DNA from: Polytrichum commune
Lineage: Eukaryota > Streptophyta > Polytrichopsida > Polytrichales > Polytrichaceae
Direction: 5' to 3'
Length of the DNA stretch: 64,000 nucleotides
NCBI GenBank assembly: GCA_950295325.1
Contig: OX485807.1
Coordinates: forward strand, 41,942,440 to 42,006,439
The notes under the pieces were generated by a model, which searched no databases, had not been told where the DNA came from, and saw only the letters and a program-made list of their open reading frames with translations. This document shows positions 24,963-36,276 of this stretch, one piece after another. Both the position numbers and the translations under genes were made by a program. Position 1 is the first letter of the stretch; every line of letters starts with the position of its first letter.

Positions 24963-27900
24963 TCATATTCTGCCGGCACCAAAACTCGCAGGCCGAATAC
25001 CGTCCGGGAATTCAATGTCAAGGACATAGTTGTGCCCATCTCGTCGAAATCCAGGGAGGTCTGAAATACCCAGGAAATCGGGGTCGACCTGATCCTTCTT
25101 GAAGCCAGAATTAATGTCGTTGTAATCCATGCTTTGCTTCTTCATGGACGGGGTTGTGGAGAGAGTGAAGCTGGAGGGCGTCGTATTATCGTGTTCCGGG
25201 AGGCTCTCGAGCAGCTGGACAACTCTATCCATACACGGCCGCTCTTCCGGCGCCAGTGAGACACATGTGCAGGCGATCTCGACCAATACTGCGAGCTCTC
25301 GATGCGGTATTATCTCTCTCAAATTTTTGTCTACTATTTCGAATTCCAAACTTCTTTCTCGGAGCGTTCGCACCTGCCTCAGCAACAGATTAGGATTCTT
25401 TAAGTGATCGAATTTAGCTCCCAGCTCGGGGCTTGACAGCAAGCAAGGAAAATAAAATAAAAAGGAACATCAGTGTAGGACACTGACGTGTGATGTCCGT
25501 TCAGCACCTTCTACCTTACTGCCTATTTTTCTATACATGGGCTGAGGGATTTGAAATACTAATGACCAATGTACAAGCCATTTCTCATAATATTTTGAAT
25601 CTTTTTTTGTGTTAGTTCCAGATGTCAATGTATCGGTGAAAAGGACTGAACAAAGCAAACCATTGACAATGTTGATGTTATTGGACATATATACATTTTA
25701 ATCTATAGAGCCCTTTTTAACATGTGTCTAGAGCAATGTTCTGATTTTACAAGCCCAACTACCGTAGGGTGCAGTCTGGTAAGACACAAAATTATTTATT
25801 ATAAATTGTTTTCTATTCTTCCATGTGTTGTATCCACATTGGTCAAGACCATGTTCAATCCACCGTGGAGATTAGCTTTGGGCACTCTCAAGCGTTGAAC
25901 TAGACAGCACCGTACAGTGTAGATATCAACAAACATAATGAAAGTTGGATAAAAAGTCTTACGCAGCCAGCCAGATTGACATTTTCCTCGGAGAAGGAAG
26001 TTTCGGTTGGTCTGCGTCCGCTGAGAAGCTCCAGCAGGATTACGCCATAGCTGTATACATCCGATTTTTCGGTCACCTGCCCTGTACTTGCTTGCTCTGC
26101 GAAATGCAGCCGGTTTGCAACTAGATTCAATTAGCATTGCCCTAAGCACTAATCCCCAAGCCCTAAACCTACTGCAATGACCGTAAGCATATAATCTGCA
26201 CCAGCGATGATTCCTACAAGATGTGCAAACATTCTTACTTTACATTGTAAAATTGGCTGAAAATACAGATTGTGTGTTTGTAGGCTTAGACTGTAGTTTA
26301 CATTAATCTTCTCTATAAGTTAGACGTGCCTAATTCGGTTTCCTATCTTAATCAGACACCTATATTCGACTGGTGTGTGGTTTGGTGAGCTCCAAGAACA
26401 GATACCAAGAAAGATATGTGTTTAAAAGAGACTAGACTGCGTGCTCAATAAATACAATGGCCGTTTTAGGGTCGATAGTCAACATAATGGGGGGGGGGGC
26501 TATATGGCTATACAGGGGGGCTACAAGAATCTTCACTTTGATAATGAACAAGACACTCATATGAGCTCCGGAAATTATGAGAAAAGTGGCTACGGCCTCA
26601 ATTTGGATTTCCTCTCACCTTGTGTTAATAGTGTGTTTCAGATTCTAGGAGAAGTGGGCTAGTTGGAAAAAGTAACCATTTAAGACTCATCTACCTTATC
26701 TTCTGTCCAACTGTATTACATACCTGGTGCAACATAACCAAAAGTTCCACCAGCAGTGGCAGTGACATGTGTATCATTGGTTTCCAGCAACTTAGCCAAG
26801 CCGAAGTCGGAGAGATGGGGTTCAAATTTGTCATCGAGTAGTATATTCGTGGAGCTCACGTCGCGATGAATGATTCGGGGTTCACAGGAATGGTGTAAAT
26901 AGGCCAAAGCTCGGGCCACCCCGAGCGCTATTTTCACACGGGTGCCCCATTCAACCGTGGCATCCTTCTTGTCTTCTTCTGTGCGTGCTGCATGCCATGG
27001 CACAAAAACATCATAACCCCATCAGGTATCAAAATCTCATAATACATACGCAGCTCAACTTGTTTGTTGGGATTGAAACTTGATTCATTAGCACTAGTAC
27101 TCTTCCATGCCACAAAGATTTAGAAAGAAGGAAAAAAAATGAAAACACAGGGTCCACATCATGACAAAAATGAAGTACCGTTCCCTGGTCCCATGGCTCA
27201 TGTGCAAATTTGTGATTGCACTAGTGCAAAGGAGAAGCCCTCTTGAAGAAGGTGGCTCTCTTATAACTATCTGTTCACAAAACCGCCTTCCATTTGTCAA
27301 GCATCTAAGTGTTGCGTGCCTAGCCTATTTGGTAGTTGCTTTCCATTACAGTGACTAACCCTCTTGGAAGTAGTTTTCCACCTCGCTACAGGCAACTAGA
27401 TCCACATGTTTGTTCAAGCTCGGCAAAAAGTGGCACTTCCTCTCTGTGGTCCACATGGTTAAATGAACCAACAATCAATAGGAGATTGACCTTGTCTCCC
27501 CTTCTAGTGGCCCCGTTGAAAGAACATTAAGGTATGTGAGTGCTATTTAGTTTCTTTTTCTTTTTCTCCATCTTCTATTGATGAGATTTACGTCTTCATA
27601 TTTTCGGTGCATTAGCATATCTACGACGATACATCAACAAAAAATCAGATCTGTTTAATGACAATACAAGAAATCAACAAATGTGCACTTTCGATAGAGT
27701 GCGGAGAAGTTAATTTTAAGATGTGGTCCAATCTCTTTTAAACATGTGTCTGTATGGTTTCTGTTCTTTGATCCTCACCTAATCACACACCAATCAAAAA
27801 TAGGTGTCTGATTAAGAAACTGACCAAATAACACCTGCATGTGACTTTATCTCACATTGGAACACCCTAACTACTCATACCAAAAGATCACAAAAGGGAA

Positions 27901-30900
27901 AAGAAAAGAAAAAATGAAGAATGTATTTAAAATTGAATGTAGAGTAGTGTAACATACGGTGCAAGAGTTGGTCGAGGGTGCCATTCGGAATGAAGTCGTA
28001 GATCAAGAGTCTTGACAAGGGCGCCACACAGTATCCTCTGAGCTTCACCAAGTTGCAATGTTTGATTTCCCCAAGCGTCTCCAACTCATTCTCGAACCCT
28101 CGTACAGCTTCCAAGCACTGTTTCAGTTTCTTCACTGCAAAAGTAATGCTGTGGTCTTTCAAGACCATCTTATAAACCACACCATACCCACCTTCTCCCA
28201 CCACATCCTTCTTCTTGATTTTTCGCACCGCTCGCAGCATCTCTCTAGATGTTGGCACTTCCACCCCTCCTTTAAACATGACTAGCTTTCCACCTGTTAA
28301 TTTCCACCAGATATTGTGTCAGAATTATTTCAGGACACTTATCTTCTTAATTAGAGAGACAAGACAACCTTTGCGTCGAACATCTAAAAATGCAAGTGAT
28401 CAGCTATTGATTTAATGATGAGTCAATTTTGATACATCTCCTTCAGGGTTTAAAATATTTTCAGGGCTAATTAACCTCAACATTTAGCTAATGATTTATT
28501 CAGAATCAACATTGATTCAACTCATAGTCCAACCTTCTAGGTCTTGCGACTACAAAATACAGAAACAGAACATTAAAATTGCAACTTCATGTTTGAAAAG
28601 CATTGATTTTATGTTTGTACTGTTATGTGATTGAATCAATGTGAAGTCGGTTTTGATATTAGAATTTAGAGGTTTGTGATGAATAGCACCTTTCCCAAGG
28701 TTAATCTCTCGCTTCTTGTCTGCAAGTAGCCAGCAGCGCAGTAGTAGAACCCCGATTATGAGTTTGAAGAAGAGGAAACCGCCCACCGAGATCAATAAAA
28801 TCTTCCAAAGACTCCAATGTGATCCTGTGTAGATGTTGGTTTCCAATTTGTAGGTCAGTCCCTTAACTCAGATTTTTTTTTTTTAAAATTGCAATCTTTG
28901 TCTCGTAACTGTCAGAAGACAATGTCTTGGAGGGAAGAGGCAACTTCAGGAATATGATCTTAGTGAGGACAAGTCAAAAAGAAAGGGTGATATAGTTTGG
29001 TGATGCAATTTTCTGGGGTATACATCAACTTGCATAAAGAACTTTATGCTCAAGAGGACTTGCCTGCTGAGCATGAAGGCAAACCTAGTAGAGAAGGTCC
29101 ACATAGAATGTTGCCCGCAAAACTGCCCTTGCAGGGGCCACAAACCAAATTATTAGCATCAGAGTGCTAAGTCATTTTGAGCCACATACCCTTCCATAAT
29201 CTTCACCGGCCTAATTAAAAGATTCGGCAGCACTACGATGAAGAAGAAGAAGAGATTACTCCGATGTTGCCATCGGCGCAAATTATGGTGTTGCTCTATC
29301 TTCGAGTTGGTCTTATTCTACATGTAATCTGGAAATGTGCATCACAAGAATTTAAGGGACCTAGAAAAACACTGCGTTCCATTCAAAGGCGCAAACAACC
29401 AGGCCCTGCATTAATCTATTCCATGGGCAAACCCCTAGGATCCCACATGCTTAGGTGAAAACATCCAATTCACCTAAATACTCCCACTATGATGGGGTGG
29501 ACCATAGCACAATAGGGTGTACCAGAAAGCAGAGCTTGCAATTAACATTTACTAAGCTTTAAAAATTATGCAATTTGACATACACCAGTACATGGTCATC
29601 AACTCCTACCTACACCTTCAGATTGACATTTACTATCATGGCTTTCAGACCATGGGTGCATCTAGCAAGTAAGTTTCTACACCAGAGAATTCTTCAAATC
29701 CAGCCTTCAGAAACAGAACATCATTCAACTCAAAAAGAAAGAATAATATTGACAGAAAAGGCGACAGTTTGAGAAATTACGAAGACGGTGGAAATCTAAG
29801 CATAGCTCCTTCTGGAACTGTTCCGGAGAGCTCATTGTTTGACAAATTTCTGCATCAAAATTGTTTCAGAGGATTAAAAAGACGTCCTTGTATGCATATT
29901 GCTGGCTTTCTGCATGGATAACTGCAACCCAAGAATACATAAATACATAAAATTTTCACAAATAGAAGAGATTATTCGAATATGTTCATGAAATGTGGTG
30001 GAGAGGTTACATTATGATCCAAATGAGGTTTGGTGAAAACCATGAAATGTAGTGGGGAGGTTCCATAAAGACCAAACGCTTTTGAATAGGAACCATTTAA
30101 CCAAATGATGTAGACCTCCTACCATTGGTGAAGTCAAAGAAAGTCGGAACACCACTTGGGAGGGTATAAGAGATGGCATTGAGAAAGGAGAAGCTTCATG
30201 AGCTCTACATTGTTTGGGCAATTTCTTGTTTCTTATTCCTTCTTGTGTATATAGTGGCATAGACTTGTGTGTATGGTGGCAGTATCCCACATGGGTGCCA
30301 AATGACAGTTGAGACCTACCTAGTTTGTGAATTTTTTTGCTATTGAGAGCATCAAAAGATATAGCGAGAACTCCCATTAAAACTGAATGACATGAGAAAT
30401 CGAATGACACGTTGATACACTGATGTGAGGAAAGAATTTAATGTAGGAATATAGCTCACAGAAAAACAAGCTTGTTCATATTCCTGAAGTCCAATGGTAT
30501 TGTTCCATGCAGCTTGTTGTTCGAAACATCCCTACATATTTTAGCAAGACATTCAGTGAGAAAAGCTACAGTTTGGGATAACTCCAGGTTAGCAAACATG
30601 AACCGATCTTTTCTACCTACAACAGATGTTATGTTACATAAATGTACACTAACACACTGCAATATATGGTAATGGTTCATGAGGATCATACAATATTTGG
30701 AGATTGTATTGCATCAGACACAAGGCCTCTGGAAGTACTGAAGTGAGGCCGTTGTTGTGTAAATACCTGCATCATGTTCAATAACCGCAGGTTACTCAAA
30801 AAAACCTGGTCAACTATGTGCTTATGATCTGATGATGTAATGTTGACAAGATCCATTTGTAACTCGATTCTCAAATCTCATAAACCCTAGAAACACATAG

Positions 30901-32855
30901 GCCGTGTTCAAACAACAAATATTGTCCAAAATATGGTTTTCAAGGAGGTTTATATGTGATACTCACAGCGACCGCAGGCGTGTCAGATTTCCAAGTGAAG
31001 ATGGAATATCCCCACTAAGATTGTTGAAGTGCAGTCCCCTGTTTCAATTTTTTTAAAGAATTGCATTAATTAGTGCCTGCACCCAGGTTATTGAACACTT
31101 ATGCAATTCAATAGTGTAGATTGCTACTATATATTATTTGTCGCTATGATTATCTGTTTGTTCAGGCCTAGAAACATATTAGGGTTTTCACGCTTACAGA
31201 CGGCGAAGCTGCGTTAACTCTCCCAATTGGGGACTGATAATACCACTTAGGCGAGCTCTTGGTAAGTTTCTGCATAAGGGACACATCCACATGAAGCAAC
31301 AAAAGATTAAAAATCACAACCCTATGTTGCAGTTTGATGTGGTTTAATGTGAATGCAGTCAAGTTGATATATGAATTTAGAAGTTTGTGATGTCCCTCTA
31401 TTAGAGTTATCCTTAAAGTCTCTGCACAAGTCATGGTTTGATAGGGAGTTTTGGCACATTTTTGACATTTTATATAAAAATGAACTCCTTATCAAACTTT
31501 CAAGAGAACCATTTTAGGTGCCTTACGAAAGTTTGCCGTGAAATTTGTTCTTACATAGCTGTGTTTTGGCTGAAGTCAAATGCCTCCTCTTCATTTCACT
31601 AAACCTAGGGGTTCTGACACCACTTGAACACTCCTTACACAGTATAAAATGTCAAAAGTGGACCAAAACTCCCTACCAAACCATGAGCTTTTGAGAGATG
31701 TTAAGGATAACTCTATTTTTTACTAGAAATAGCAAGCACTGCAAGAGGAGTTCACCATGAACCTGGAAATATTGGGCTTAATGAAAGATGTAGTGTGTTG
31801 AGAGAAGCATCAGCCGAATGATCGGGGCTCGTATCTGTATGACTGTTGCATAGGTTATTGCATAGGGGATAAGCTTACGGGTTGAGACGGTACGTACAAT
31901 GTCATAACTTGGCTTGAATTTTGCATGCAAACAATGCCTCTCCACTTGCACGGTGTTGAGTCAGTCTCATTCCAGCTTCGGAGTACCCGGCCAGGATCTT
32001 GGACATTTCTTTTGAAGTCGAGGAGTGCCAAACCTGCAAACATGCTCAGAGAAAAATACAAAGACGTATTGCCCTTTTAGAATAAAATGTGTAAGAATTC
32101 CTCTAGGCTAATAGGGACTCAAGCTACATCATTCAAAGAAGCTACAAAACTGATGCACATCACATATTCCTAAACGACTTGCTTTACTACATTTCCTGTT
32201 TTGAGCATCATCTCCTCTTTGAATTATGTAGACGTGAAAATTAAGCAGAGGTACTGATCGAACTCACTCAAACGACTCAGCCTCAACCACTACTACACCT
32301 CCCAATACTCCAACAACCCAAATCCAAAACTTGAAGAAAACTTGCAACACTTTTGGGATTGTTCAAGTGTCTCCCAAAGGGCCATTTTTCCCATTTTCCC
32401 CTTGACAGGTTCCAATAACAAACACATTCCTTTGCAAAGACCGTACCTTTACTTTGGTGCTCAAATGCCGTCTAAATTGCCGTTCTAAGTATGTTGTTAA
32501 TCTCAAGATTTGTAGTAGTGAGTGGAGGGTAACCTCAAGAGGCAAAAACAAAAAATGGGTTATGCACCTATCTACCTTACTCTTGGAGGAACCACGCATA
32601 ATGAACGCTCAACCAAAAGCCTAACCCACCACAAAAAAAAAATTTAAAAGATTGAAAAAGAAGAAGAGTACACTTCGTACCAGTTTTCAGGCCAAAAGTG
32701 TGTGGGGCATTCGAAGAGTACTAACCTTCAGGAGTCAGGGCTCCGCTGCAAGGGACGACCACCCACATTGCGAGGATAAAAATTCCTAATATGTCGACCC
32801 ATTTGAGGCGACAAATCCTCACTCGACGCAACCTTCGAGGATCAGCCACCGCCAT
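24963..32855 (-). CDS. LRR receptor-like Ser/Thr kinase, FEI1/FEI2 type (gene A)
   Basis: FEI kinases are small plasma-membrane LRR kinases linked to cell-wall synthesis in Arabidopsis. Thirteen exons: 32855-32726, 32033-31898, 31269-31198, 31038-30967, 30766-30692, 30531-30460, 29849-29781, 29122-29064, 28824-28690, 28293-27958, 26978-26724, 26096-25963, 25373-24963; 651 residues. Order: signal peptide (about 1-38), LRR N-cap with PCKWRGIVC, about five LRRs each on its own exon (75 bp for one, the rest 69-72 bp), [11 protein letters not shown] helix about 236-256, kinase about 300-590. Kinase motifs: GEGGYG at 306-311, ATP Lys K328 (FAVKK), helix-C Glu E343, HRD with D425, DFG with D443, APE. 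The usual Lys after HRD is Ser (HRDVSSTN), as in several active plant LRR kinases. The donor after the eighth exon is GC rather than GT. Closest neighbour is gene B. Confidence 0.93.
26345..26660 (+). repeat. Dispersed repeat R1, copy in a kinase A intron
   Basis: The fullest R1 copy seen: AATCAGACACCTATATTCGA, GTGTGTGGTTTGGTGAG, AAGAACAGATACCAAGAAAG, GACTGCGTGCTCAATAA, two G runs (26491-26499 and about 26515-26520), then GATAATGAACAAGACACTCAT and GAAATTATGAG. It lies between the eleventh and twelfth kinase A exons. Confidence 0.7.
27080..27520. repeat. Dispersed repeat copy in a kinase A intron, related to 23430-23940
   Basis: Shared wording with the 23-kb copy includes GGGTCCACATCATGACAAAA, GCAAATTTGTGATTGCACTA, GTGCAAAGGAGAAG, AAAACCGCCTTCC and CACATGGTTAAATGA. 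It lies in the 979-bp intron between the tenth and eleventh exons. Confidence 0.65.
31402..31715. mobile_element. TIR element in the second intron of kinase A
   Basis: The arms are inverted over about 85 bp. The left starts TAGAGTTATCCTTAAAG and includes CATGGTTTGATAGGGAGTTT. The right includes AAACTCCCTACCAAACCATG and ends GGATAACTCTA. The middle is unpaired, with no coding capacity. It is not assigned to a superfamily; no clean target duplication was found. It lies wholly between the exons ending at 31898 and starting at 31269. Confidence 0.75.
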
Positions 32856-34650
32856 AGTTGCACTAATCACTTTGAATCTTGGAGCCTCCTTGCAATTGCA
32901 CCTAGTGTGATCTCCAACACTTGGAAGTTCGCCCCATCCAAACCTGAATCCTGCTACGGCTCATAGCAACAGTCGAACATGAATAGATTTGTAACTTTTT
33001 TTATTTTTTTGCAATGGTTCGAGAACCTTTGAGTTTCCTCAGAACAGGTTCATTTACAACAACCGTGTTGTGCAAAATCGTCACAAAGGTGACCTGCATC
33101 AGCTACACTCTAAACTGCAAATCACACACCCCCAAGCTCACGGTAACGCCCATTACTACTTTCTGAAGGCAACTCTAGCCATGAAATTTGCATCAAGATG
33201 TGAGTTTTGGAACACTGATTCACGTGCAACAGTTTCAGTTAACTCCTCCTCGACCTTGCAACCTATGGACAACATTTGAACAGAACACTCGTTCCATAAC
33301 CTGAATTGTTTTTTACATACCTTAACCTTGGCCAGATTAGCCAAGCAATATGACCTTGGCCCCAGATCCTCCATTCCTGCATGATCCAATCATCATCTCA
33401 ACCCAAAATTTCTCACTACATAAGCTTGAACGATGAAATGTCAAAATGAATTGAAATGATTGGGTCCTTGGATCATAACCAGCAACTCGTAGGAGCTTCG
33501 AATCATCCCCATTATAAGACACGGTTTTTGAACGAAGTGGACATGTACAATCCGCCTGACATCATCGACTTCATGCCAAAGTTCTTACAAAATGCTTCTT
33601 CTTCTTCTTCTTCTTCTTCTTCTTCTTCCTCCTCCTCCTCCTCCTCCTCCTCCTTTGATTTGCAGAAAGTACCAAATCGGCGGCAAGACACACATAATAA
33701 GTTAAGTTACTTATGATGAAGCTAGCAGGCTAGCTCACCATGAGTGTCATCCTTAGCACTGTACATGTTAGTACTGCACTCCAGTATAATAAGTAATATA
33801 ATAATGCACCCCCTCGGATCTCTACTTTGAACCTATTAGTGTGCGCAATGGATTCCATGATACGGCATGTTATGCTCATGTTTAGTAATTTTACGTATAT
33901 TCCAAATGAAGTTTCCATGAATTCAGCCAACATTCCAGCCCATGCATTATGGGGCGCGTTTCCACATTCTCAATATAAGTGAAGGTGTATGTATAGTAGA
34001 GGTGTCTATTCTTGATCAGGACCCATCGGCAATCTATAGGGTATCGGAATTTTGATTAGGTTGGGATTGAATTTCGATCAAGCTGGAACCAATAATGTCA
34101 TGACATATGTCTTGGTTTTGAATGCTAAAGTGAGGAATGAGCGGTTAAAATGAGCGGTTATGGCATACCCTAGACATTGGTAATATGTTCATGCCAACTT
34201 TTGAGTTCAACAATTCAGTGTAATTTCAATCAAAGGAATTAAATTACCAAAAAGATTTGCAATCCTCCTGATTTCTATCTTCCGACACAGGAAAAATTTG
34301 CGCCACCTTATAATTCTCTAGATCTAGTGCAAAATCTCTTAAGTGATCGGTTATGGGCGCCTCTACCATAGCGTAGGTGTACTAAGGTCATGATGTGGCC
34401 TATATATCATTATGGGCACTTCCAACGAGCATTGGGTTGGATCAGCAATTGTCTCGTTTGGTTAGCAATTGGAAGTCGCGACGTTTGTTATTTAAAATTC
34501 TAGAGTTGAGATGCGAAAGGTATAAGAGGTCAAAGTGGAGATACTCGTGTTCTTTAAATAATCACATAGATCTTCCCAATGTATTAACAACTCAATCTGG
34601 AATGGTAGGTGTCTATATCGAGCACATAGTCCAATGTCATTATAACATGT
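32856..34650. other. Upstream flank of kinase A; no supported gene
   Basis: This region should hold the kinase A promoter. A TTC/TCC-rich simple repeat occupies 33597-33653. Minus-strand open frames around 33156-33522, one reading DPRTQSFQFILTFHRSSLC, look faintly protein-like, but I cannot place them in a family or find a consistent exon chain. Confidence 0.4.
33597..33653. repeat. CTT then CCT trinucleotide repeat
   Basis: About ten CTT units pass into about nine CCT units. In the plus-strand frame this would read as poly-Ser, on the minus strand as Glu/Lys-rich. Probably a microsatellite. Confidence 0.9.
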
Positions 34651-34656
34651 GACTTT

Positions 34657-35083
34657 TCCACGTGGAGGTCACTCCATTGTAAAGTTGAACTACCACGTGC
34701 GAACATTTTTCATGTAAAAAATCCTACTTTTTACATAAAGCATCACCAAAATGATTCAAACTTTTATCAATTTTTTTCCATGAGTAGATATACACAGTAC
34801 CTATTACATAGTAAAAACTGATAACTAAATTTGATGATTTGTTTTTTTTTATAAAACATACCGTTTCTAACTAGAATGACACAAAATTAAACTAAAACAA
34901 TTACTACAAAAAATGAAGATGACTAAAACAAATTTAAATATATAAAATAGATACTATCAATGGTTATGTATATGTAGAAAAAATATCATAAAATTTAAAA
35001 TTATCTATAGCATGTAATATAGGGGTAGCAAACTTTGTTCGCACGTAGTGTTCAACTTGACAATGGAGTGACCTCCATGTGGA
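34657..35083. mobile_element. TIR element with long arms and candidate 4-bp target duplication
   Basis: The left arm TCCACGTGGAGGTCACTCC continues through CATTGTAAAGTTGAAC and CACGTGCGAAC. The right arm carries the reverse complement (GTTCGCACGTAG, GTTCAACTTGACAATGGAG, TGACCTCCATGTGGA). The arms are about 50 bp with few mismatches. CTTT flanks both ends (34653-34656 and 35084-35087). The AT-rich interior has no open frame of note. Confidence 0.75.
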
Positions 35084-35711
35084 CTTTTCTATGGCAATTC
35101 TTAAGTACAAGTTGTGTCATGCATCTTCAATCAAGTAGAGTGACTAATTAAACAAGGCCGATGTCATACTTTATATGTGTCCCTTTATGCGGTACTCTAC
35201 TTTATTGAATGCCTATAAGAATGGTACATGACAAAAAGTTTGTAGTCAAGATCCATTACTATGAGATTGAATTATGTGCTCAAAATATCAACACCAATCA
35301 TTCTAAGTTCAGTTGTTAATGACACAACTGGAAGGATCTATGATATGATTATAATTTAAAGAGAAACAAAATTTTCATTTTGATCTCTTACAACTTCTGC
35401 ATCATCTTAACCACTATGCTCGACCCAAAATGCTCGACCCAAACTTCCGTCGAGAGGCCGAACTTCTTTTTCATTAAAATATTCAAAATCTGACATAAGG
35501 CTTCAAGTGGATTATTTTAATATACTTTTTCAGCCCAAAGGCTTCTCCTCTTGACATAGTTTGGTCCAGAAAAGTGACGCTTCTCCTCTCGACTTGGGCA
35601 TAGTGTGAACCGGCCCTTACTTATATGATTTGTGAGGTTGACCAGATCATGCCAAGCTTCAAGTCATCGATCCGAGTACTTACTGCTCCACGTGCACAAG
35701 AGTCTTGTGTG

Positions 35712-35715
<4 letters not shown>

Positions 35716-35742
<27 letters not shown>
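35716..35742. repeat. AT microsatellite
   Basis: About thirteen AT/TA units followed by TATATAGATAGATAG and a second AT stretch near 35780. Confidence 0.9.
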
Positions 35743-35749
<7 letters not shown>

Positions 35750-36018
35750 GATAGATAGAAACTCCGGTCCCTGGGGTATATGTATATATATATAGATGGT
35801 ATATATCTTTAAATCTGAAACTTCAAGTCTCATCTGCATCCAAACTTCACTGAACTTGATAGAAGTGAAAGTGCATAGTCACGGAAAGCAGATCACAAGG
35901 CATCAACACCACCTGCCAATGCACAGGAGTTTTGATGAGGACTTCGTGCAATTGAATGTGTTCAATTGGTACCCACGAAATCCGGGAAAACAATCATAAA
36001 GAAAGAATGAAGAAAGGA

Positions 36019-36276
36019 CATAACATTATTCATATCCATAACAATGTTTTGCGGGATTGACAATGTTTCATAGAATATTCGCTCATATTCCTAGTGTGTG
36101 ATTGGTAATATTTCATGGAATATTCTTTGATATTCTTTCCGTGTGACTGACAGTATTCCACATAATATTTCTTGATATTCCCCATATTCAGTCTGAGTGT
36201 GGGGAATATCAGGGGATTATTTTGTGGAATATTGTCAGTCCTGCACAACATTGTTTTGGATTTGAATAATGTTATG
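36019..36276. mobile_element. CATAAC-ended foldback element (copy 1)
   Basis: The left arm starts CATAACATTATTCATATCC, then ATAACAATG; the right arm ends GGATTTGAATAATGTTATG, the inverse. The arms continue through GACAATRTTYCATRGAATATT-type wording almost to the centre, so most of the 258 bp can fold back. Flanks are GA on both sides (36017-36018 and 36277-36278). Non-coding. Confidence 0.75.

Noticed and set aside
33156-33522. Minus-strand frames upstream of kinase A with an F-box/Kelch-like feel
   Set aside because: No F-box or Kelch motif and no exon chain could be built; too short to support a gene.
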